This document shows positions 7,924-15,114 of a stretch of DNA of 64,000 nucleotides, in pieces. The position numbers and the translations under genes are program-made. The stretch lies in the NCBI GenBank assembly GCA_013178095.1, contig JABLXK010000004.1, forward strand, positions 62,001-126,000, given 5' to 3'. The stretch comes from Anaerolineae bacterium (lineage in GTDB: Bacteria; Chloroflexota; Anaerolineae; Anaerolineales; Anaerolineaceae). The notes beneath the pieces were generated by a model. That model saw only the letters and a program-made list of their open reading frames with translations, did no database searches and was not told the origin of the DNA. The first letter of the stretch is position 1. Every line of letters begins with the position of its first letter.

Positions 7924-9507
7924 GTGATCAAAAATCTCGATCGATCTCTGCTGGTTTTCGTACTGGTCTGCCTTCTGGTTACGCTTTTAGGCGCCTGGTT
8001 GATGGCAAAGACCACCCAATGGGGCCCATGGGCTTTCAGCGATTCGGCGACATATGTCAGCGCTGCCAGAAATTTCTCACGCGGGTTGGGATTTGTGATC
8101 GTCAATTCCAACGGCAGCCAAACGCATATCACTGAATTTCCGCCTTTCTATTCCGTTTTCCTCAGTTTTTTCCTTGGGAACGGCAATGATCCAAACCGCA
8201 GCTTGTGCTGGGTCAATATAAGCCTTTATGTCAGTTTTCTAGCCATTTTCGGGGTGATTCTGTTCATCACCACACGCAGCAACCTGGTCAGTTTGTTAGG
8301 AATGTTGTTTTGCGCAACCTCACCGGTTTTATTGGAAATATTTTCAGGCGTCATGTCTGAAACCCTGTTTCTGCCGCTGTTAGGTTCCATGCTGTTGCTG
8401 GCGTTGATTTACTTTAAAAATGGGAAATTGTCAGTCCTTATTTTGCTCACCGCTTTTTCCTGTTTACTGCCCGTCACGCGTTATGCCGGCAGCCTTTTTG
8501 TGGCCGGCCTGGCGCTAGCCATCCTTCTTTTTTCGGAGGGCGCCTTTCTTTCACGCTTACGCAAAACACTGATCTACAGTTTCACCGCTCTGCTGCCGGT
8601 TGGCATTTGGCTCATGCGCCTGTATCTTTCGTTCAACAAAGTCGGGGGGAAAAGTTTGAGTATCGATTTTTCCCTGCTCCAAAGTTTCCTGCAGAGCCTC
8701 ATCGCGGAGTTCAAGGTGATCCGAACCTGGCTGCCGTATTATGGAATCTATGCAACACCTTCAATCGATCAAATCATCCAATGGGGATTTCTTGTAGCTT
8801 TCCTGGCGCTAACCATTACATTGTTTATCCAGTATCACGCAAAAACCAACCCACAACCGGTTGATCTTGAAAAATTCCTGTTCTTTATCTCAATTATTAA
8901 TCTATGCGCTTATCTTGCATTTATCGCTTTCACGCACAGCATCACCATTCCGCAAATCGATATCATCGACCGCATGTTGGCGCCGGTAATCCCGTTTTTT
9001 GTGATTATTTTTACTCTAGCAATTGAACATCAGGCTGATAATCGAAATCCCGCGCCCTTGATCATTCTGCTGCTCATCTCGCTTGTCATGCTGCGATTCA
9101 ATTTCATGCGCTCCCATGCCTATGCCAACGAAATGCAGGTCAACGGGCATGGGTATTCAGCCCGACAATATCAGGAATCGGGTATTATCCGTGAGATTCA
9201 AGCCATCCCCGCCGACCAGCGTATGGTTTCCAACGCAGCCAGTTTTGTCCTGTATTACACCAACCGCTTCCCCATCCAGATCAACCAATTTGCCAACCGG
9301 ACTTTCGGAAAACACAACGGATACGGCGAGAAATGGGTGCGCGAAAAAGGCGCCCCCTTGATCCTGCTTTATCCGGAATTCCGCAATTATTATGGCGAAA
9401 CCGCCGACCAGCTGCTTACGACTATCACCAATGGATTGGAAGTTCGTTACCAGGATGAAGTCGGCGGTATCTATTATTATCCGGTTTCAGGTCTTATTCA
9501 ACCGTAA
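7924..9507 (+). CDS. Polytopic membrane protein, GT-C glycosyltransferase-like
   Basis: 527 residues with about ten hydrophobic segments, the first at residues 8-28. The first extracytoplasmic loop contains SDSATYVSAARNFSRG, resembling the Asp-containing loop of GT-C enzymes (ArnT/PMT type) that move sugars from polyprenyl-phosphate donors. A non-membrane C-terminal part (about 400-527) is on one side. The start is GTG, 3 bp after the flavodoxin stop. Its last 14 bp overlap the convergent glmS gene. Likely to glycosylate a lipid, protein or polysaccharide outside the cell, but no catalytic assignment is certain; a transporter-like membrane protein is the alternative. Confidence 0.6.
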   Translation: MIKNLDRSLLVFVLVCLLVTLLGAWLMAKTTQWGPWAFSDSATYVSAARNFSRGLGFVIVNSNGSQTHITEFPPFYSVFLSFFLGNGNDPNRSLCWVNISLYVSFLAIFGVILFITTRSNLVSLLGMLFCATSPVLLEIFSGVMSETLFLPLLGSMLLLALIYFKNGKLSVLILLTAFSCLLPVTRYAGSLFVAGLALAILLFSEGAFLSRLRKTLIYSFTALLPVGIWLMRLYLSFNKVGGKSLSIDFSLLQSFLQSLIAEFKVIRTWLPYYGIYATPSIDQIIQWGFLVAFLALTITLFIQYHAKTNPQPVDLEKFLFFISIINLCAYLAFIAFTHSITIPQIDIIDRMLAPVIPFFVIIFTLAIEHQADNRNPAPLIILLLISLVMLRFNFMRSHAYANEMQVNGHGYSARQYQESGIIREIQAIPADQRMVSNAASFVLYYTNRFPIQINQFANRTFGKHNGYGEKWVREKGAPLILLYPEFRNYYGETADQLLTTITNGLEVRYQDEVGGIYYYPVSGLIQP

Positions 9508-11335
9508 CAGATTTAGCCAGGTTTCTGGGCTGGTCGACATCCAGACCGCGCATGGCGGCAATGTGATACGCCAGGATTTGCAGCGGGATAACCGCCAGGA
9601 TCGGATTCACCATCCATCCGGCTGAGGGGATCCATAACACGTCATCCGCCAGATTGGCCGCCTGTTCATCGCCGTCTGTGGCAACAATGATCACTTTTCC
9701 CCCGCGCGCTTTGGCTTGTTCCACCTGGCTGAGCATTTTTTCGTACCATTTATCTTTTGGCATGACTGCCAGCACCGGCATGGCCTTGTCTATCAAAGCG
9801 ATCGGGCCATGCTTCATTTCGCCGGCGGGATAAGCTTCAGCGTGAATATAGGAAATTTCTTTTAACTTTAGAGCGCCTTCATAGGCAATTGGCATGTTGA
9901 TCCCCCGTCCGAGGTATAACATATGCTCGGTATCCTTATATTTTCCGGCAATAGCACGAACCTGATCTTCACGATCCAGGCAAGTGCCTACCAAATCGGG
10001 AATCTTGCTGATTTCGACAATGTGTTCCCAAATTTCCCCGTCGCTCAGCAGGCCTTTTTTATCTGCCAAAAGCACGGCCAACAGGTACAGGTCCACCAAC
10101 GGCGCGGTGAAAGCCTTGGTCGAAGCCACGCCGATTTCCGGTCCGGCTTGCATGGAGATAAAGCCCTCGGCCAATCGCATGGCTTGCGATCCGATGGCAT
10201 TCACGATTGACCAGATATGCGCACCTTTCTTGCGCCCCTCTTCCATGGCTGCCAGCGTATCGGCAGTTTCGCCGGACTGACTTATGGCCAGGACTATCTG
10301 GTTTTCATCCACCAGCGGATCGCGATAGCGGAATTCGGAAGCGATATCGACTTCCACCGGGATTTTTGCGATATTTTCGATCATAAATTTACCAACCTGG
10401 CCGGCATGCCCCGCAGTGCCGCAGGCAATGATCTTGATGCCCTTTAATTTTTCAAAATCAATCTTGTCAATATTCAGGGTTGGGATCACGATTGAATGAT
10501 GATTGAAATCGATGCGCCCAGCCAAAGTCTCGGTCAAGGAGCGCACCTGCTCGTGAATTTCTTTCTGCATAAAATGACGGTAATTGCCTTTAACAGCCGA
10601 AACCGGATCCAGGTTGATGGTTTCCACCTTATGATCAAGCGGCTTACCGTCAAGAGTCTTCAAGACCAGCTTATCTTTTTGCAGGACAGCCATTTGATGC
10701 GAATCCAGGAAAACCATGCGGTTGGTGTGTTCCAGAATAGCCGGTATATCGGATGCAATGTAATTCTCGCCCTCGCCCAACCCGATCACCACCCCGCCGG
10801 CGTTGCCGATGCGGGCGGAGATGATCTTCTCCGGTTCTTTGGTGGAAAGCACCACAATGCCGTGCGCGCCTTTGATCCGTTTTAACGTGCTGCGTACAGC
10901 TTCCTCTAAATCCATCTCCTGTTCCAGATAGATTTCGATCATATGCACAATCGTCTCGGTGTCGGTGTCGGAATTGAACTGGATTCCCTCCGATATTAAT
11001 TCGTCGCGCAGTTCCAGGTAATTTTCAACAATGCCATTATGAACAATCACCACCTGACCCTTATAGCCAACATGAGGGTGGGAATTGCGTTCATTTGGCT
11101 CCCCGTGAGTTGCCCAGCGCGTATGACCGATACCCGGGCTGCCTTTCAACGGATTCGCCTCGACAAGCGCTTCCAGATGCGAGATTTTACCCGAATCGCG
11201 CCGAATATCGATCTTGCCATCTTTCAGCACGGCAATACCGGCTGAGTCATAACCGCGATATTCCAGTTTCTTTAGGCCTTCCAGAATGATGGGTGTTGCA
11301 TCCTTATCCCCTATATAGCCTACAATTCCGCACAT
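9494..11335 (-). CDS. glmS: Glucosamine-6-phosphate synthase (isomerising)
   Basis: Makes glucosamine-6-phosphate from fructose-6-phosphate and glutamine, the entry to amino-sugar and peptidoglycan synthesis. The 613-residue protein starts MCGIVGYIG, with Cys2 as the glutaminase nucleophile once Met is removed. The class-II amidotransferase domain runs to about 230, two SIS sugar-isomerase domains follow, and the conserved end is DQPRNLAKSVTVE. The length is normal. A GGAGG ribosome site precedes the start. The long leader carries a glmS self-cleaving ribozyme, so GlcN6P should shut the message down. It converges with the GT-C-like gene with a 14-bp overlap. Confidence 0.97.
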   Translation of the reverse strand: MCGIVGYIGDKDATPIILEGLKKLEYRGYDSAGIAVLKDGKIDIRRDSGKISHLEALVEANPLKGSPGIGHTRWATHGEPNERNSHPHVGYKGQVVIVHNGIVENYLELRDELISEGIQFNSDTDTETIVHMIEIYLEQEMDLEEAVRSTLKRIKGAHGIVVLSTKEPEKIISARIGNAGGVVIGLGEGENYIASDIPAILEHTNRMVFLDSHQMAVLQKDKLVLKTLDGKPLDHKVETINLDPVSAVKGNYRHFMQKEIHEQVRSLTETLAGRIDFNHHSIVIPTLNIDKIDFEKLKGIKIIACGTAGHAGQVGKFMIENIAKIPVEVDIASEFRYRDPLVDENQIVLAISQSGETADTLAAMEEGRKKGAHIWSIVNAIGSQAMRLAEGFISMQAGPEIGVASTKAFTAPLVDLYLLAVLLADKKGLLSDGEIWEHIVEISKIPDLVGTCLDREDQVRAIAGKYKDTEHMLYLGRGINMPIAYEGALKLKEISYIHAEAYPAGEMKHGPIALIDKAMPVLAVMPKDKWYEKMLSQVEQAKARGGKVIIVATDGDEQAANLADDVLWIPSAGWMVNPILAVIPLQILAYHIAAMRGLDVDQPRNLAKSVTVE

Positions 11336-11404
11336 AGTAACCTCCGTGTTCTGCCGGCACGCGCAGTGCCGCCTTCCAGCTTCCGCAGGAAGGTTAAATA
11401 GAAT

Positions 11405-11555
11405 ATAGTTTTGGAATTGGTCGGGAATTTTGCAACCCGGAGGGCATCCGCCGATCTATCGATTTTCCCGGAATTTTCCGGTTAACTTCACTTCGCAGTG
11501 AAGAACCCTCTCCTCGTCAGTCCACCGCTGTTGGTTAACAGTAGACTCAGGCGCT
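11405..11555 (-). ncRNA. glmS ribozyme (GlcN6P-activated self-cleaving riboswitch)
   Basis: On the minus strand upstream of glmS the conserved core can be read in order. The cleavage-site segment A/GCGCC has its scissile bond between 11555 and 11554. GACGAGGAGAGGG spans about 11505-11517, and ATCGGCGGATGCCCTCCGG spans 11437-11455; together these give the double-pseudoknot elements. In known examples GlcN6P is the cofactor for cleavage at the 5' end, which destabilises the mRNA. The 3' border (P3/P4 region) is set only approximately; two further short hairpins lie between it and the glmS ribosome site. Confidence 0.87.
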
Positions 11556-11575
11556 ACCAATTCAATTGTGCGCAC

Positions 11576-11604
11576 ATTATACTTGATTTTCGAAATTACT
11601 TGAC
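11576..11604 (-). promoter_or_regulatory. Promoter of glmS
   Basis: A perfect TATAAT -10 at 11576-11581 (minus strand) with only a weak -35 (GTCAAG at 11599-11604, 17-bp spacing). Transcription would start about 15 nt before the ribozyme cleavage site. The -35 zone overlaps the -35 of the divergent gcv promoter. Confidence 0.55.
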
Positions 11605-11628
11605 ACAATCCCCCTTGGTCTATAGAAT
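11600..11628 (+). promoter_or_regulatory. Sigma-70-type promoter of the gcv operon
   Basis: TTGACA (11600-11605), 17-bp spacer, TAGAAT (11623-11628). It sits just upstream of the glycine riboswitch, as expected. Confidence 0.75.
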
Positions 11629-11640
11629 TTGATTAACAAT

Positions 11641-11812
11641 AACAAACCTTGGGAAGAGACCGAGCAATCGGCACCGAAGGGGCAAATCCATAAAGGACTT
11701 GGATGAATCTCTCAGGTAGAAGGACCCGGGTTTGTGTAACCCTGGAAAGTTCACACGACGCCGAAGGGGCAAACCCATATTGGGTGAAACTCTCAGGTAT
11801 GAGACAGGGCAG
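11641..11812 (+). ncRNA. Tandem glycine riboswitch (two gcvT-type aptamers)
   Basis: Two aptamers in series upstream of gcvH. The first runs about 11648-11732, with GCACCGAAGGGGCAA and ATCTCTCAGGTA. The second runs about 11740-11810, with GACGCCGAAGGGGCAA and GAAACTCTCAGGTA. They are joined by a short linker as in the known cooperative glycine riboswitches. The closing helix of aptamer 2 (CCCTG with CAGGG) uses bases that also belong to the following terminator hairpin. Glycine binding should therefore block termination and turn the glycine-cleavage genes on. Confidence 0.93.
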
Positions 11813-11840
11813 GCAGATTCATTCTGCCTGCCTATTGATT
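11807..11840 (+). terminator. Riboswitch-controlled terminator before gcvH
   Basis: GGCAGGCAGA, loop TTCAT, TCTGCCTGCC, then a moderately T-rich run. Its 5' arm overlaps the 3' strand of aptamer-2 P1 (CAGGGC), giving mutually exclusive folds. Confidence 0.65.
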
Positions 11841-11859
11841 TAATCTAAAGGAGATTTAC

Positions 11860-12249
11860 ATGAACACACCTGCAAACTTGAGATACGCCAAAACGGATGA
11901 ATGGGTAAAGGTCGACGGGAATATCGCCACGGTCGGAATTTCCGATTACGCGCAGGATCAGCTTTCCGATATCGTGTTCATCGAGTTCAATCGCGAGATC
12001 GACGATGTAATCACCAAAGGCGATGCCCTGGCTACCATTGAATCAGTGAAAGCGGCAGCGGATGTGAATGCTCCCATCAGCGGTAAAGTCCTTGAAGTCA
12101 ATGAGGGCCTTTCGGATATCCCTGAAACGTTGAATGACGATCCTTACGAAAAAGCCTGGCTCTACAAAATCGAGATGAGCAAACCGGATGAGGTGAACGA
12201 ACTGATGGATGCCGCGGCTTACGATCAGTATTGCGAGGGACGCCATTAA
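11860..12249 (+). CDS. gcvH: Glycine cleavage system H protein
   Basis: Lipoyl carrier that takes the aminomethyl group from the P protein to the T protein. 129 residues, normal length. The lipoylation site is Lys64 in ATIESVKAAADVNAPISG. AAGGAG lies 6 bp before the ATG. The stop codon overlaps the start of gcvPA by one base (TAATG), so the pair is translationally coupled. Expression should follow glycine through the riboswitch upstream. Confidence 0.96.
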   Translation: MNTPANLRYAKTDEWVKVDGNIATVGISDYAQDQLSDIVFIEFNREIDDVITKGDALATIESVKAAADVNAPISGKVLEVNEGLSDIPETLNDDPYEKAWLYKIEMSKPDEVNELMDAAAYDQYCEGRH

Positions 12250-13586
12250 TGTTCACCCCGCATACTGACGGCGAACGTCAGGAAATGCTCAAAGCCATTG
12301 GAAAGAAGAATGTTGCGGAATTATTCAACGTAATTCCTGAAGCATTCCGTTTTCCCGAAATTGAGCTTCCTGATTCGCTGTCAGAAATGGAAGCCTTACA
12401 GCAATTCAGCGAATGGGCGGAAGCCAACAATGCCTGCGGCGACATGAGCTGCTTTCTCGGCGCCGGCGCATACCATCATTACATCCCCGCCGCAGTTGAT
12501 TTTCTGCTGCATCGCGGTGATTTTTTCACCGCTTACACGCCTTACCAACCGGAAATTTCTCAGGGAACGCTGCAAGCCATCTTCGAATTTCAGTCGCTGA
12601 TCATCAATCTGACCGGGATGGAGGTTGCCAACGCTTCACATTATGACGGGGCTACTGCTGCCGCCGAAGCCTGCGTTTCCGCTTACCACCACTTTAGAGG
12701 CACCCGTTCAAAATTCGTTCTTTCCCCGCTGCTCAATCCCCAATACAGAGAAACGGTGAGAACCTATTTTGGTTTGCTGGAAGACGCGCAGATCGTCGAA
12801 CCGGAAAATTCAGATTCCGATTCTTTATCCGCTCTGATTGACGATCAGACCGCGCTGGTGATGGTGCAATACCCTGATTTCTTGGGCAATATCATGGATT
12901 GGAGTTCGTTAACGCGCACCGCTCACGAAAAAGGCGCGCTGGTGGCTGTCTGCGCCAATCCGATCGCACTGGGCATGCTGAAACCGCCGGCGGAGTTCGG
13001 CGCTGATTTTGTACTCGGCGAAGGCCAGCCTCTGGGCATTCCAATGAGTTTCGGCGGCCCGTACCTGGGATTTTTCGCCGCACGCAAGGAACTGGTGCGC
13101 AAGATTTCCGGTCGCATTGTGGGCGAAACGGTCGATAAAGACGGCAGGCGCGGCTACGTACTCACCCTGACAGCGCGCGAACAGCACATCCGCCGGGAAA
13201 AAGCCACTTCGAACATTTGCTCCAACCAGGGGCTGATGGCGCTGGCCGCTACCATTTACATGAGCCTGCTGGGAAAATCCGGTTTGCGCAAGGTAGCTGA
13301 GCTGTGCTATCAGAAAGCGCATTATGCCGCGGATTTGATCAAACGAATTAAAGGGTATCGCCTGGTCAATGACCATCCATTCTTCCACGAATTTGTGATT
13401 GAATGCCCGACTGCAGTATCTGCGATCAACGAACATTTACTGGAGCATGGCATCATCGGTGGACTTGACCTGGAGAAGCATTATCCTTCCATGAAAAATT
13501 GCATGCTGATCGCAGTCACTGAGATGAACAGCAAGGCGGAAATTGAAACTTTCGCGGAAATTCTGGCGGAGGTGGCGCATGACTGA
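12249..13586 (+). CDS. gcvPA: Glycine decarboxylase (P protein), subunit 1
   Basis: N-terminal half of the split, two-gene form of glycine decarboxylase; 445 residues. It pairs with gcvPB to decarboxylate glycine and load the methylamine onto lipoyl-GcvH. Conserved parts include CFLGAGAYHHYIPA near residue 70, TPYQPEISQGTLQ, and GEGQPLGIPMSFGGPYLGFFA. The ATG at 12249 is chosen because it overlaps the gcvH stop; an in-frame upstream start lies inside gcvH and has no support. Overlaps gcvPB by 8 bp. Confidence 0.95.
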   Translation: MFTPHTDGERQEMLKAIGKKNVAELFNVIPEAFRFPEIELPDSLSEMEALQQFSEWAEANNACGDMSCFLGAGAYHHYIPAAVDFLLHRGDFFTAYTPYQPEISQGTLQAIFEFQSLIINLTGMEVANASHYDGATAAAEACVSAYHHFRGTRSKFVLSPLLNPQYRETVRTYFGLLEDAQIVEPENSDSDSLSALIDDQTALVMVQYPDFLGNIMDWSSLTRTAHEKGALVAVCANPIALGMLKPPAEFGADFVLGEGQPLGIPMSFGGPYLGFFAARKELVRKISGRIVGETVDKDGRRGYVLTLTAREQHIRREKATSNICSNQGLMALAATIYMSLLGKSGLRKVAELCYQKAHYAADLIKRIKGYRLVNDHPFFHEFVIECPTAVSAINEHLLEHGIIGGLDLEKHYPSMKNCMLIAVTEMNSKAEIETFAEILAEVAHD

Positions 13587-15039
13587 GCCAACCATTTACG
13601 AACTTTCTTCAGCGGGCCGGAAAGGCTTTACCTTTGCCGAACCAGACGTTCCGGCTTTCCCTTTGCCGGATGAATTCATACGCAAGGACCTGCCCCTGCC
13701 CGAACTTTCTGAACTGGACGTGGTGCGGCACTTCACACACCTTTCGCAGAAAAACTATTCCATCGACAGCGGTTTTTATCCGTTGGGTTCGTGCACTATG
13801 AAATACAATCCACGTATTAATGAAGTCGTGGCGCGTTTGAACGGATTTGCCCAAGTGCATCCACTGCAGCCAATTGAAACCGTGCAGGGCAGCCTGGTAG
13901 TCATGTACATGCTGCAGGAGGCTTTAAAAGAAATCAGCGGATTTCCGGCGATTTCCCTGCAGCCGGCGGCCGGCGCGCACGGCGAGTTGGTGGGCGTGTT
14001 GATCATGCGCGCCTATCACCTCTCCCACGGAGACGCGAAACGCAAGAAAATATTGCTGCCCGATTCCGCGCACGGTACCAACCCGGCTTCTTCCAGTATG
14101 GCGGGGTTTGAAGCGGTTCATCTTCCTTCGGACGCGCGCGGCAACGTGGATTTGGCAAAACTCAAAGAATTATGCGACGATACTATTGCCGGATTGATGC
14201 TCACCAACCCCAATACGCTGGGGCTTTTCGACGAGCACGTGCTGGAGGTAATCGATATCGTGCATAAAGCCGGCGGCCTGGTGTACGGCGACGGCGCCAA
14301 CCTGAACGCGCTGTTGGGCATCACCCGCCCCGGCGACCTGGGATTCGACATCCTGCACATTAACCTGCACAAGACCTTTTCCACGCCGCACGGCGGCGGC
14401 GGTCCCGGTTCCGGGCCGTTGGCAGTCGCCGAGCACCTGGCGGACTTCCTACCCGACCCGCTAGTGGACATTATCGATCCGGGAGATGAGGAAACCCCGC
14501 CATTGTATGGGTTCATCCACCCGAAAAAATCGATCGGCCGCATTAAATCCTTCCACGGCCATTTCGGCATTATCGTACGCGCGTTGACCTACATCTTGAT
14601 GCAAGGCGCAGAGGGATTGCGGGACGTTTCCGAGATGGCGGTGTTGAACGCCAATTACTTGATGGCGTTATTGAAAGGGAGCTATCACCTGCCTTATGAC
14701 CGCGATTGCATGCACGAGTTTGTGCTGGAAGGAGTTTGGCCGGAAGCACCGGATATTCACGCGCTGGACGTTGCCAAGCGACTGATGGATTATGGGCTGC
14801 ACCCGCCCACGAATTACTTCCCCTTGATCGTCAATGAAGCGTTGATGATCGAGCCAACGGAAAGCGAAAGCAAACAGACTCTGGACTACTTTGCGGATGC
14901 GATGAGAAAAATCGCAAAGGAAGCGCACGAGCAGCCGGAACTGCTGCACGAAGCGCCTCATGCCACCCCGGTCGGGCGCCTGGATGAAGTCAAGGCAGCC
15001 AAGGACCTGGTGCTGTGCTGCTGGCGGCCGGAAGAATAG
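13579..15039 (+). CDS. gcvPB: Glycine decarboxylase (P protein), subunit 2, PLP-binding
   Basis: Second half of split glycine decarboxylase; 486 residues. The pyridoxal-phosphate lysine is Lys265 in NLHKTFSTPHGGGGPG. Other family parts are YPLGSCTMKYNP and LPDSAHGTNPASS. The start ATG at 13579 overlaps the end of gcvPA; the frame stays open upstream but that is inside gcvPA. It ends the operon, followed by a clear terminator. gcvT (aminomethyltransferase) and a lipoamide dehydrogenase are not in the operon or anywhere in this window, so they must be elsewhere. Confidence 0.95.
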   Translation: MTEPTIYELSSAGRKGFTFAEPDVPAFPLPDEFIRKDLPLPELSELDVVRHFTHLSQKNYSIDSGFYPLGSCTMKYNPRINEVVARLNGFAQVHPLQPIETVQGSLVVMYMLQEALKEISGFPAISLQPAAGAHGELVGVLIMRAYHLSHGDAKRKKILLPDSAHGTNPASSSMAGFEAVHLPSDARGNVDLAKLKELCDDTIAGLMLTNPNTLGLFDEHVLEVIDIVHKAGGLVYGDGANLNALLGITRPGDLGFDILHINLHKTFSTPHGGGGPGSGPLAVAEHLADFLPDPLVDIIDPGDEETPPLYGFIHPKKSIGRIKSFHGHFGIIVRALTYILMQGAEGLRDVSEMAVLNANYLMALLKGSYHLPYDRDCMHEFVLEGVWPEAPDIHALDVAKRLMDYGLHPPTNYFPLIVNEALMIEPTESESKQTLDYFADAMRKIAKEAHEQPELLHEAPHATPVGRLDEVKAAKDLVLCCWRPEE

Positions 15040-15058
15040 CAGGATAGGTTTAAAAAAA

Positions 15059-15102
15059 CAAAAACCGTTCATCTCGATCATGTGGTGAACGGTTTTTATT
15101 TT
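15059..15102. terminator. Bidirectional terminator between gcvPB and alaS
   Basis: AAAACCGTTC (15061-15070) pairs with GAACGGTTTT (15087-15096), followed by T-rich sequence on the plus strand and A-rich on the other side. It serves both convergent genes. Confidence 0.8.
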
Positions 15103-15114
15103 ACAATATTCTTA

